A stretch of 64,000 bases of DNA from Gemmatimonadota bacterium (GTDB taxonomy: Bacteria > Gemmatimonadota > Gemmatimonadetes > Longimicrobiales > Gaopeijiaceae), in assembly GCA_022826565.1 (NCBI GenBank), contig JAJDUP010000005.1, positions 124,001 to 188,000 of the forward strand, read 5' to 3'. This document shows positions 34,288 to 42,492 of this stretch, piece after piece; the stretch's first letter is position 1, and each line of letters begins with the position of its first letter. The translations under genes were made by a program, and so were the position numbers. Under the pieces are notes generated by a model. It was not told the DNA's origin, searched no databases, and saw only the letters and a program-made list of their open reading frames with translations.

Positions 34288-35182
34288 CCACGTCCAGCAG
34301 CACCCCCTCCTTCACCCCTACGCCCGGCACCACGATCCGCTCGGCCTGTACCAGCTTCGCGAAGTAGCGGTACACCAGCGCGGCGGGTAGGATCACGTCG
34401 GCGCGGTCGGGGCGCAGGCGCAGTTCGGCGATCCTCTCCCCGACGGTCATCGCGGACAGGAGTTGAATGACCGCATCGACGCGGTTGAGGGGCAGCAGGG
34501 CCGGCTCGCTGCGATCCACGTAGCTGAGTGCGAGCCGGGCGATGGCCTCGATGTTGCCGCCGGTGGCCGCGAAGGTGGTCGGCCCGGGGTAGCTGTGGGG
34601 CGGGGGGATCGTGAGGGCCGCGAGCTGGCGCCGGACCCACTGCCGCAGCGAGTCGTGGCAGCCGCGCGCCGCGGCGAGGGTCTCGAGGAGGCGCACCGTG
34701 CCCACCCGGTACGACTCGCTCCACAGGATTCCGCTGTCGTCGACCAGGGAGATCTCGACGCTGCCTCCGCCCAGGTCGACCAGGATCCAGCGCCCATGCG
34801 AGAGGTCCACCAGGCTTCGCACCGCCATGTGGACCAGGCGCGCCTCCTCCGCCCCCCTGATCGGCTCCAGGTCGATGCCGGTTTCCGCGCGGACGCGCTC
34901 CAGGAAGACGTCCCGGTTGGCGGCTTCGCGGGTCGCGCTGGTGGCCACCGCGCGGAACCGCTCCACGCCCAGCGAGTCGATCCTGCGGCGGAAAAGGCGG
35001 AACGCCCGGACGGCTTCGTCCATGGTGCGCTCGTCCAGCCAGCCGCCGGTGAACACGCCTCGCCCCAGCCGTACCGGCTCCCTGATCTTGTGGACAACCT
35101 CCCAGGACGACGTCCCCTCGAAGTCGGCGGCGACGAACCGGATCGCGTTCGACCCCGCGTCGATGGCGGCGACGCGCGTCAC
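34250..35182 (-). CDS. ppx: exopolyphosphatase / pppGpp phosphohydrolase family (Ppx/GppA)
   Basis: 310 residues from GTG 35182, which overlaps the VapC stop as GTGA. ASKHA-fold phosphatase: AIDAGSNAIRFVAAD (phosphate loop 1), ATSATREAAN, VDLGGGSVEISLV (loop 2) and FAATGGNIEAIARL. It matches the short, two-domain Ppx/GppA form (about 310 residues), without the C-terminal HD domain of E. coli Ppx. It should hydrolyse polyphosphate or pppGpp. Being the third gene of a toxin-antitoxin transcript is unusual. The stop region overlaps the glutamate dehydrogenase 3' end by 38 bp. Confidence 0.9.
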   Translation of the reverse strand: MTRVAAIDAGSNAIRFVAADFEGTSSWEVVHKIREPVRLGRGVFTGGWLDERTMDEAVRAFRLFRRRIDSLGVERFRAVATSATREAANRDVFLERVRAETGIDLEPIRGAEEARLVHMAVRSLVDLSHGRWILVDLGGGSVEISLVDDSGILWSESYRVGTVRLLETLAAARGCHDSLRQWVRRQLAALTIPPPHSYPGPTTFAATGGNIEAIARLALSYVDRSEPALLPLNRVDAVIQLLSAMTVGERIAELRLRPDRADVILPAALVYRYFAKLVQAERIVVPGVGVKEGVLLDVATSLRRDTVSPG

Positions 35183-35583
35183 CAGTACTCGACCTCAAGC
35201 CCTTCGATGCGGCGGTAGCTGCGCCGGTCCCGGGTGGCCACCCGGTAGCCGTGGTGGACGGCGGTGGCCGCGATCAGCAGGTCGTGGGCGCCGATGGGCG
35301 TTCCCGCGGCCGCCAGCTGCGCGCCGAGCGTGGCGTGGACCCGGGCCACGTCCAGGTCGAAGGGGAGCACGGGCAGCGCATCGAGCCACCGCCGGGCGAA
35401 GGCCTCGGCCCTGACCCGCGCCACGCCCCCGAGCCGGTGCACGCCGTGAAGCATCTCGGACGCCGTGACGGCGGCGATCGCCACCGGTTCGTCCCGCCGG
35501 TCCGGCGCGTCGAACACCCGGTCCACATCCAGGTCGCCCCGCTCTGCGGCGATCAGGACGCTGGAGTCGATCAGTATGCCCAA
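35179..35583 (-). CDS. vapC: VapC-family PIN-domain toxin ribonuclease
   Basis: 134 residues, the normal VapC size, if started at TTG 35583 inside the antitoxin gene (13-bp overlap); the open frame continues upstream but through the antitoxin. PIN active-site acids are in place: GILIDSSVLIAAERG (first Asp), VTASEMLHGVHRL (Glu) and GAHDLLIAATA (third Asp), with a C-terminal strand VATRDRRSYRRIEGL. VapC toxins cleave tRNA or rRNA and are neutralised by the upstream antitoxin. The stop overlaps the ppx start as GTGA. Confidence 0.88.
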   Translation of the reverse strand: MGILIDSSVLIAAERGDLDVDRVFDAPDRRDEPVAIAAVTASEMLHGVHRLGGVARVRAEAFARRWLDALPVLPFDLDVARVHATLGAQLAAAGTPIGAHDLLIAATAVHHGYRVATRDRRSYRRIEGLEVEYW

Positions 35584-35873
35584 GGCGTCTTCGGAACCTC
35601 CGAACGGTTCAGGAACGCGATCCCGTCCTCGACCGCGCGGCAATAGTCGTGCCCCCCCCCGGGGGGGTCGCCAACTTCAGCGCCTGCTCCGGCCCGAACC
35701 AGGGCCGCAAACTCCCCGCCGGTGAGCGACCGCTTCGCGGCGGGACCGATCCGCGCCACCGGCTTCCCGCTCCTCTCCACCACGAACACCGCCCCCTCCT
35801 CACGCACCTGAGCCACGATGGAACTGAACTTCCTGACGGCCTCCGTGGCACTCACGACGCGTGAATCCGGCAC
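35571..35873 (-). CDS. Phd/YefM-type antitoxin partner of VapC
   Basis: 100 residues from GTG 35873, with GGAGAGGA seven bases upstream. The N-terminal half is the Phd/YefM DNA-binding fold (VVSATEAVRKFSSIVAQVRE, then VFVVERSGKPVARIGPA). The C-terminal half should wrap the toxin. A C9/G7 tract (35652-35667) encodes the DPPGGGH segment in the hinge between the two halves; a one-base slip there would change everything that touches VapC. It probably represses its own operon through the inverted repeat at 35909-35939. Confidence 0.85.
   Translation of the reverse strand: MPDSRVVSATEAVRKFSSIVAQVREEGAVFVVERSGKPVARIGPAAKRSLTGGEFAALVRAGAGAEVGDPPGGGHDYCRAVEDGIAFLNRSEVPKTPWAY
35652..35667. repeat. C9G7 homopolymer tract inside the antitoxin gene
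   Basis: Nine C followed directly by seven G (plus strand), self-complementary and coding on the minus strand for Asp-Pro-Pro-Gly-Gly-Gly-His. It is the longest mononucleotide tract noticed in the window and a classic slippage substrate. Confidence 0.8.
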
Positions 35874-35908
35874 GGGTCAATCCTCTCCTACCGGGATGGA
35901 ATTACGCA

Positions 35909-35939
35909 TTTTACATACATTACACAAATTACTGTAAAA
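35909..35939. promoter_or_regulatory. operator-like inverted repeat upstream of the VapBC-Ppx operon
   Basis: TTTTACA at 35909-35915 and TGTAAAA at 35933-35939 form a perfect 7-bp inverted repeat with a 17-bp AT-rich spacer, centred about 50 bp before the antitoxin GTG. The AT content stands out from the surroundings. Antitoxins of this class bind palindromes in their own promoters, so this is the likely autoregulatory site. Confidence 0.5.
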
Positions 35940-35948
35940 CACGCGATC

Positions 35949-36971
35949 TCAGCCACCCGAACCATACGGCAGCCCCGCCTCCGGTCCCGGCCAGTACCGG
36001 CGCATGTACCAGATCAGCACCGGCAGCGTAACCACGACCAGGCCGATCCCCAGCATCCCCGACTGCTGGATCTCCTGCATCTCGGCGGCGACATCGAGGG
36101 CTTCGCCGGTCTCGAAGACGTACCCGCCGACCGTGGCCAACAGGTTGTTCGCGGCGTGGAAGGCGATGGGTACGATCAGCGTCCGAGTCCGCAGGTACAG
36201 CAGAGCGGCGACGATGCCCACGGCGGTGATCCCCACCGGATTCGCATGCAGGAAGCCGAAGACGAAGGACGTCGCGATCACGGCCCTCCCGACCCCCCAC
36301 TTGTGGCTCCAGCGGTTGAGCAGCACCCCGCGGAACGCCACCTCCTCCAGCAGCGGCGCGGCAACCACGACCAGGATCGGCATGGCAAGCTGGTACAGCA
36401 GCGATGGGGCGAGGGGCGTCGCCAGCGCTTCGACCAGGAATTCGAGCACTCCGGGCGATGCCACCGACAGCCCGTACGCGAACACGAACCACGACCCCAG
36501 CGAGAACGCCATCGTGGCGGCCAGAAGCAGCAGCGTCATCCCCCAGCTGTACCCATCCGGCACGATCCCAACGAGCCGCCGGATGTCCACCCCCGCACGC
36601 CGGCAGACCCAGAGCAGCCATCCCGCGAGAGCCCCGTAGCCCGCCGCCATCCCGGCGACCTCTGCCTGCGAGGGATCCCCCAGGTTCAGCGGCGTAAAGA
36701 GGGAAAGGATGTGAAGGGCGGCGTAGAGGATGACGGTGACGAAGATCATCCAGGGGATGACCGACCGCGTTCGCACCGCAGCGAAGGGATTACCAACGGC
36801 GCCGCTCGGCGCTCCATCGGGGCCAGTGGCAGCCTCGCCCGCGGAACCCGCGGTGTCCCCGGACGGCTCGCCCGCCGACGCAAGGTCCGGAGACGGCTCG
36901 CCCGCCGGTACCGGGCCTCCGCCCGACTCGCCCGCTCCTCCCGCAGTCGCGCCCGTCCCTTCCTCCGTCAA
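35949..36971 (-). CDS. CPBP-family intramembrane glutamic protease (CAAX-like/Abi)
   Basis: 340 residues if begun at TTG 36971, which overlaps the stop of the carboxypeptidase gene as TTGA; an internal GTG (VRTRSVIPWM) is an alternative start. The first ~65 residues are low-complexity Gly/Ala/Pro/Glu. Then come about seven membrane spans with the family motifs LLEEVAFRGVLLNRW (EExxxR), FVFGFLHANP (FxxxH) and AFHAANN. CPBP proteases cleave prenylated or peptide substrates in the membrane and include bacteriocin-immunity proteins. Coupling to an exported carboxypeptidase is noteworthy. Confidence 0.85.
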   Translation of the reverse strand: MTEEGTGATAGGAGESGGGPVPAGEPSPDLASAGEPSGDTAGSAGEAATGPDGAPSGAVGNPFAAVRTRSVIPWMIFVTVILYAALHILSLFTPLNLGDPSQAEVAGMAAGYGALAGWLLWVCRRAGVDIRRLVGIVPDGYSWGMTLLLLAATMAFSLGSWFVFAYGLSVASPGVLEFLVEALATPLAPSLLYQLAMPILVVVAAPLLEEVAFRGVLLNRWSHKWGVGRAVIATSFVFGFLHANPVGITAVGIVAALLYLRTRTLIVPIAFHAANNLLATVGGYVFETGEALDVAAEMQEIQQSGMLGIGLVVVTLPVLIWYMRRYWPGPEAGLPYGSGG

Positions 36972-39709
36972 CTGACCGGACCGGTCCGCTTCGCCGCGCC
37001 GTAGTGGATGCCGTTGAAGAGCAGCGGGAAGGTGCCGTGGGGCTGCGACCGGAAGGTGATCTTGGGCCCGAAGAGGAAGAGCTTCCCGGCGCCGATGTCG
37101 GCCTCGATCATGCTGGTGCCGCCCTCGAGGTGGTGCTGGCCCCAGGCCCAGCCGCTCACGAGCGGAGTCGCCGAGTCGTACCAGGCCAGGCGGCGCACGT
37201 TCATCGCGCCGTCGCCGATCTGGTAGACGGGGCTGTGGCTGTGCAGCACGTGCACCCGCTCGCCGAGGCCGTGGGTGATCGGGCTGACGTGCTCGACGCG
37301 GATGTCGTGGATCGAGCCGGGGGTGAAGTAGTCGTCGCGGCTTAGTCCGTTGCCGTCGGCGTCGACGAGGAAGCTGGTCAGGGGGAGGCCGAACTCCTGG
37401 CCGAGCCGCGTGGACGTGCCGATGGCGACAACGGCGCCGCCGTTCTCGACGAACTCGCGCAGCGCGGGAACGCTGGTTTCGTTCGAGATCGACCCGACGC
37501 GGCCGCGCAGCGAGTCCGGCAGGGTGGCCAGGAACTCCTCGCCCGGGCCGCCGAAACTGAATCCGCGGCCGCCGCCCATGGCGCCGTCGGGCAGGACGAT
37601 GACGTCGAAGCGGTCGTTCAGGTTGCCCGCATCGATGTCGGGCGGGTAGATGACCTCGAAGTTGAACTCGAAGTCCTCCAGCACGTAGCGGGTCCAGCCG
37701 GACGGCATCGAGCCGCCGTAGCGGTCCCAGAGGCCGACCCGCGCGTGGGTCAGCTCGAAGGTGGACGCGGGCGCCGCCGCGACGGCATGAAACGAGAGGC
37801 CCAGTTGGGCGGCCCAATTTTCCAGCTCCGGCCGCGTGGCGGCGCCAGCAGGGATGAAGAAGGCGCCCGGCTGGAACGAAGTGCCCGCCGCGTCGAACGT
37901 CTCTTCAATCCAGAACACCCGACCGCCGCCCGCGAGAATGCGGTTGACGGCGGTGAAGGCCGCGTTGACGTGATCGACCACGTAACCTGCGGGCGAATCC
38001 GCGCCGGCGACGGTGCCCGGCAGGGGCTCGGCCAGCCAGGGGATCGGCTGGAAGGGGCCGCTGAAGCCATCGAGGATGCGGTCGAACTCGACGCCCATCT
38101 GCAGCGCGAGGGTCCAGCCGGCGTTGTCGTAGGGGGCGATCGGGGGGCCGCCCGGATACTGGAAGTCGTTGGGGTGGTTCTGCGGCTCGAACATGTCGAT
38201 CACGTGCGGCCGGAATGCCTGCGCGGTGACGACGACGTAGGAACCTGCGGGGTAGTCCTTGCCCGCGACGCTGAAGTCGTCGGTGGCCTGGTGGACGGTG
38301 ACGCCGTTCTTGAGGAGTGTGTTCACGAAGCGCGTGGCGGTGGAAAAGCTGCGCTGGTCGGACGGGAGGATGTAGCCGCGGGCGTCGCGCTTGCCCGGAT
38401 CGCGCAGGTGGGCCTCGTAGTCGTCGAGGGAGCCTCGTGGGCCGACGTCGTCGGCGACCTGGTCGATCCAGTTTGGCAGGACCGTCCACGCGTCGCGGCT
38501 GCCGCGCTCGATCGAGTTCATCCCCATGCGCCAGATGTTGAAGAGCAGGTGCTCGCGGTTGCGCGACGCGTAGTCGAGGACGGCCCGGTTGGCGGTCTGC
38601 GAGTAGTCGACCGACTGGCGGAAATGCCACGTGCCCGGGGTGACCGGCAGCGGCAGGTCCGCGTGGCTGATCTGGCGGTTGGGGAGGAAGGGGATTTCGA
38701 TGGGGGTGGGATGGCCGATGGTCTCGGTCAGCAGGCCGATCATGTTCTTGAAGTAGGGCGTGGTCCGCAGGCCGCCGTTCCACCAGGTGGAGTAGCTGGC
38801 GCCGCGGCGCATGGTGGTGCCGCCCTTGCCCTCGACGACGAAACGGTGGTGCATGGCCGAGCCGACCTGGTCGAGGCTGGTGATGATGATGGGGTCGAGG
38901 TTGTGGTTCGGCGGGTCGCGGAAGGGCGGGGCGAACATGACGGTGCCCTGCGGGCCGGTCTGGTGGTGGTTGTAGACGATCTGCGGGAACCACTCGCGGT
39001 AGACCACGCGGTTCATGTTCTCGCTCTCGGCGAGCGAGGCCATGTAGAAGTCGCGGTTGTTGTCGTGGCCGGCGTACTTGTTGTACAGCACCGGGACGCC
39101 CTGGGTGGTGCGCTCGAGCGGGTCGTCGTGGCGCATGTACCAGTTGGCCACGAGGGCGTGGCCGTCCGGGTTGGCGTGCGTGGCGAGGAGGATGACGTCG
39201 TCGAGGAAGCGCATCGTCTCGGCGTCGTCGCGGCTGACCATCTGCCACACCAGTTCCATGAGCTGCTGGATGCCGAGGACCTCGTTCGCATGGAGGCCGC
39301 CGTCGATCCAGATGACGGCCTTGCCCTCGGCGGCCAGCGCGCGGGCCTCTTCCTCGCTGACGCCCTCGGCCTGGGCGAGCCGGCGGGCGATCTCCCTGTA
39401 GCGCTCGAGGTTGGGCCGGTTGGCGGGCGAGGTGATGGTCGCCATCCACTGTTCGCGCCCTTCCGAGGTCTTGCCGATCGATTCCAGCGTCATGCGGTCC
39501 GACTGCTCGGCGAGGAGGTGCCAGTAGTCGGTGAGACCCTCGTAGTTGACGAGCTGGTAATCCGTGCCGAGGCGGTAGCCGAACTGCTCTTCCGGGGTGG
39601 TGAGCTGGGCGGCCGCGGGGTGTTGGGACGCGGCCAGGGCGGTGAGGGCGAGGGCGGTGGCGGTAGCCGCGAATCGGCGTGCGGAGAAGGCGGTGAAGCC
39701 TGCGGTCAT
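36968..39709 (-). CDS. exported M14-family zinc carboxypeptidase
   Basis: 913 residues from ATG 39709 with GAGGAA four bases upstream. A signal peptide ends near HPAAAQL. The peptidase domain (about 45-400) shows the M14 zinc ligands in DGGLHANEVLGIQQL (HxxE) and the third-ligand region VYNHHQTGPQG, plus AGHDNNRDFY for substrate carboxylate binding. The C-terminal ~400 residues contain glutamine-amidotransferase-like beta/alpha segments (FDVIVLPDGAMGG, ENGGAVVAIGTSTRLG) of unknown role, common in Gemmatimonadota members. It should trim peptides in the periplasm or outside. Its stop is fused to the start of a CPBP protease gene. Confidence 0.9.
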   Translation of the reverse strand: MTAGFTAFSARRFAATATALALTALAASQHPAAAQLTTPEEQFGYRLGTDYQLVNYEGLTDYWHLLAEQSDRMTLESIGKTSEGREQWMATITSPANRPNLERYREIARRLAQAEGVSEEEARALAAEGKAVIWIDGGLHANEVLGIQQLMELVWQMVSRDDAETMRFLDDVILLATHANPDGHALVANWYMRHDDPLERTTQGVPVLYNKYAGHDNNRDFYMASLAESENMNRVVYREWFPQIVYNHHQTGPQGTVMFAPPFRDPPNHNLDPIIITSLDQVGSAMHHRFVVEGKGGTTMRRGASYSTWWNGGLRTTPYFKNMIGLLTETIGHPTPIEIPFLPNRQISHADLPLPVTPGTWHFRQSVDYSQTANRAVLDYASRNREHLLFNIWRMGMNSIERGSRDAWTVLPNWIDQVADDVGPRGSLDDYEAHLRDPGKRDARGYILPSDQRSFSTATRFVNTLLKNGVTVHQATDDFSVAGKDYPAGSYVVVTAQAFRPHVIDMFEPQNHPNDFQYPGGPPIAPYDNAGWTLALQMGVEFDRILDGFSGPFQPIPWLAEPLPGTVAGADSPAGYVVDHVNAAFTAVNRILAGGGRVFWIEETFDAAGTSFQPGAFFIPAGAATRPELENWAAQLGLSFHAVAAAPASTFELTHARVGLWDRYGGSMPSGWTRYVLEDFEFNFEVIYPPDIDAGNLNDRFDVIVLPDGAMGGGRGFSFGGPGEEFLATLPDSLRGRVGSISNETSVPALREFVENGGAVVAIGTSTRLGQEFGLPLTSFLVDADGNGLSRDDYFTPGSIHDIRVEHVSPITHGLGERVHVLHSHSPVYQIGDGAMNVRRLAWYDSATPLVSGWAWGQHHLEGGTSMIEADIGAGKLFLFGPKITFRSQPHGTFPLLFNGIHYGAAKRTGPVS

Positions 39710-39814
39710 GGGGTTCCTCGGCGGTTTGGACTGCAATTGTGGGGGTGTCCGGCAAAGGTAGAGTAGCCGGGTGGGTGGGGTGGGGAAAGGCCGAGCGCGT
39801 GCGGTGACTGCCAC

Positions 39815-41170
39815 TCAGTCGAGCGCGATCAGGTATCGGCGCCTCGGGTCGTTCGGACCGGTTCCGACCTCTCGCACCAGGCCCCGCTGGACGAGGCGGG
39901 CCAGGCGGGTGCGGGTGGAGCGGGTGGAGAGGCCGATCGCCTCGGCGATGGCGCGGGTCCCGTGCCCTTCGCCGGCGTCCAGGAGGTCAAGGATCGACTG
40001 GTCCCTCGGGTCGATGATCGGCGGCCTGGCGGAGCCGGCGCGCAGCGTCACGCGCAGGCGGAAGCCCAGTTCCTCCCACACGGGCGGTGCCAGGCCGTCA
40101 TCGCGGCACGCGGAGATCATCCGTTGCACCCCGCTTCCCCACTGCTCGACCAGCCCCAACTCGTGGAAGACCCGGCCGAGCACGCGGTTGCGCAGCTTGG
40201 AGACACCGCGCGGAAGGTCCTCGAGGGTGAGACCGAAGGGAAGCAGGCCCGGGTTCTCGACCTCCAGCCGGTCGTCGAAGATCGAAATCCGGATGGGCGC
40301 GCCCCGTTGGGAGTAGTCGGCATGGACGACGGCGTTGACGATCGCTTCTCGCACCGCGGCGGGTGGCAGGCTCCAGCGATCGCGCCGGCGCACGCGCCCG
40401 ATGACGGCGCCGCGCAGGGAGTGCTTCTCGACGAACGCCACGGCTTCCTCGATAGCCCGGATGGGAGACATGTCCAGGCGGACATGATCGAGGATGGCCG
40501 ACTTGTCCGTTCCCGCGAAGCGCCCGGCCTGGATCCATGCGTCGGGGAAGTGGTCGAGCCGATCGCGTCCGAAGAGGAGCATGCCGCCGACCGTCGGCAC
40601 AGGCCGGCCCTGGTGGCGGGTCAGCAGGCGGAGGGTCTCCAGGTTTCCGCGCGTGAGCTTCCGCACGGGTGCGAAGGACTCGGAAGCGGCTCGGAAGTCG
40701 AGCGCTTCAGAGTTTGCTTCCGGCATCGGCCACTCGTCGAAGGACTCGCCGATGGCGAACCGCTGCATCTCGGCGATCATCTGTGCGTCGGCCTGCCGGT
40801 TGGTGGAGCCCACGCGGACGTAGGTGCCGCTGCGGCGGCCCGCGGGCTTGATGAAGTGCGGCCGCGACGGGCTGGGATAGACCCGGACCGCGAGGAGCTG
40901 GCGGTCACGGAATCCGATCACCTCGATGTCCGGCAGGAGCCTGGGCTGAATCGAGTCGCTGATCAGATTGGCCGCGCGTTCCTCCAGGTCGAGCGGGTCG
41001 CCGACTCCACGGACGGCCCTCGTACGGTCCGCGACGCCGATGACGACGGTGCCGCCGGCGGTGTTGGCGAAGGCGGCCACGGTGCGCAGGAATCCCTGGG
41101 GCGAGGACAGATCCCGTTTGAATTCGAGCGTCTTGCCTTCGGGCCTGCGGAGTATGTCGGTGAGGTCCAT
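39815..41170 (-). CDS. AlbA_2 (Schlafen-type) plus HATPase_c_4 transcriptional regulator
   Basis: 451 residues from ATG 41170; the frame extends upstream to a TTG at 41239 but the domain begins at the ATG. Order: AlbA_2 domain (KTLEFKRDLSS, TVAAFANTAGGTVVIGVADR, GTYVRVGSTNRQAD), a middle region, an HATPase_c_4 module (REAIVNAVVHADYSQRGAPI, VENPGLLPFGLTLEDL, WGSGVQRMI) and a C-terminal winged helix (GTRAIAEAIGLSTRSTRTRL). These proteins are often annotated as RecG-like or as putative DNA-binding regulators. Exact targets are unknown. A related protein is encoded at 42493, with a dead receptor gene between them. Confidence 0.85.
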   Translation of the reverse strand: MDLTDILRRPEGKTLEFKRDLSSPQGFLRTVAAFANTAGGTVVIGVADRTRAVRGVGDPLDLEERAANLISDSIQPRLLPDIEVIGFRDRQLLAVRVYPSPSRPHFIKPAGRRSGTYVRVGSTNRQADAQMIAEMQRFAIGESFDEWPMPEANSEALDFRAASESFAPVRKLTRGNLETLRLLTRHQGRPVPTVGGMLLFGRDRLDHFPDAWIQAGRFAGTDKSAILDHVRLDMSPIRAIEEAVAFVEKHSLRGAVIGRVRRRDRWSLPPAAVREAIVNAVVHADYSQRGAPIRISIFDDRLEVENPGLLPFGLTLEDLPRGVSKLRNRVLGRVFHELGLVEQWGSGVQRMISACRDDGLAPPVWEELGFRLRVTLRAGSARPPIIDPRDQSILDLLDAGEGHGTRAIAEAIGLSTRSTRTRLARLVQRGLVREVGTGPNDPRRRYLIALD

Positions 41171-41200
41171 GCGACCTTGTCTCCAGCCTTCCGTGAACGA

Positions 41201-41218
41201 ATACTCGGAAATATACTC
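41201..41218. promoter_or_regulatory. tandem ATACTC hexamers upstream of the AlbA_2 regulator
   Basis: ATACTC at 41201-41206 and 41213-41218, 12 bp apart, 31-48 bp before the regulator start. The same hexamer forms each arm of the palindrome at 5241-5259. May be a binding site; too short to be sure. Confidence 0.3.
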
Positions 41219-41288
41219 TGAAGCAGGCGGAGTGGCCAAGCTTCCGGGTTTGAATGTCGCGGAGGGCCGTCACTAAACGGTCAACGCC

Positions 41289-42375
41289 TCACCCGCCCCC
41301 ACCAAGTCCCACCCTCCCGCCCACGTACACTCCGCGCCCCGGCGCAGCGAATCCCCATACCTCCTCGTACTCGGTGCCTGCCAGGTTCTCCGCCCGGAGG
41401 GTCAAGGTGAAGCCCGGCCGTCCGGCCCGTGCGGCGGCAACCTCGATCTCCGCCGACAGGTCGATCACGGTGTACGCCGTCAGCGTGACCGGCGTCGCCG
41501 GGAAGGTGGAGAAGTCACGGTCCGCGCGTTCGCCCGTGTGGCGCAGGGCTACCTCCAGCCCCAGCGCGTCAGCCATCCGGAAGGCCGCGGACGCCGCAGC
41601 GGTGTGCTTCGGCCGCCTGAGCAGCGGTTCGCCCTCCACGAAGGTCGCCCCCGGCCCCTCCTGGAATCCGGCATCCTCGACCTCGGTGTCCAGCCAGCTG
41701 TAGTTGGCGGTCAGCTGAATTGGCCCGGCGTCCGCGGCCCCCTCCGCCTCGAGCCCCCGGGACCGCCGGCCTTCCAGGTGGCCGCGGTGCCGAAGCGCTC
41801 GTTGCTCTCCGCCCGCACGCCGCCGTTGACCGCCAGGCCGCCGCGCTGCCACGACAGCTGGGTGTAGGCCGCGTGGTTGCGGCGGTCGTTCTCGGAGTTG
41901 GACGCGCTCGGTCCGTACTGGGAGAAAGATCGGCTGAACGCGCGGATGGACTGGTGCTCCAGCTCGTATCCGGCGGCGAGCGCGGTGCCGGCGGGCGAAC
42001 GCCAGACTGCCCGAACGCCCGTCCCGGTCCTGCGGATGTCGTTCAGGTTGGTGTAGCCGAAGAACCCGAGGGTGTCGGCCGGCCGTCGGGGGAGTCGTCG
42101 CTGCCGCGGTCGGTCTCGTGGACGTCGAAGGTGAAGCGCGTCTCGAAGGCGTCGCTCCAGCGGCGGCCCGCGTCGAGGCGGAGGGTGAGGGCGTCGCCGT
42201 ACGAATAGGCGTTGCGGTCGACCAGCGCGCCGGAGCCGTCGGTGGGGAAGTGGAAGCGGTGGTCGTCGATCCCGGCGCGGCGCAGTTCGATCCCTTCGAT
42301 GACGGTGGCGTGGGCAGCCACGGTCCAGGCGGGCTCGGCCCAGGTAGCGGGGTGTGGGGTCGCAGGGCAAGGGCG
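41289..42375 (-). pseudogene. decayed TonB-dependent receptor (BtuB-like barrel), truncated, frameshifted and internally deleted
   Basis: Three pieces in three frames make a receptor. The first (about 42375-42090) reads ATVIEGIELRRAGIDDHRFH and a barrel strand to DVHETDRGSDD. A frameshift near 42085, at a G-run, leads to FFGYTNLNDIRRTGTGVRAV ... NGGVRAESNERFGTAATW. Near 41770 the frame changes again, joining TAATWKAG directly to SRGLEAEGAADAGPIQL, which in intact homologues are separated by roughly 100 residues. The end is intact (LTLRAENLAGTEYEEVWGF, stop 41289). The plug domain, TonB box and signal peptide are missing. It cannot make a working receptor. Confidence 0.85.
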
Positions 42376-42492
42376 GTGGGCCGGTGGAGGGCCGGAATGG
42401 CGACCGCGTCCCGTCTGTGGTTTATCTGCGGTTTATTTGTGGTTTCCGGTGCGGTCCACGGACTGCCAGTGGGTCATTCGACGACTTGGCAC

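Noticed and set aside
37745..39766. 673-codon plus-strand open frame across the M14 carboxypeptidase gene
   Set aside because: Antisense shadow; Gly/Val/Ala/Glu-rich with no recognisable domain.
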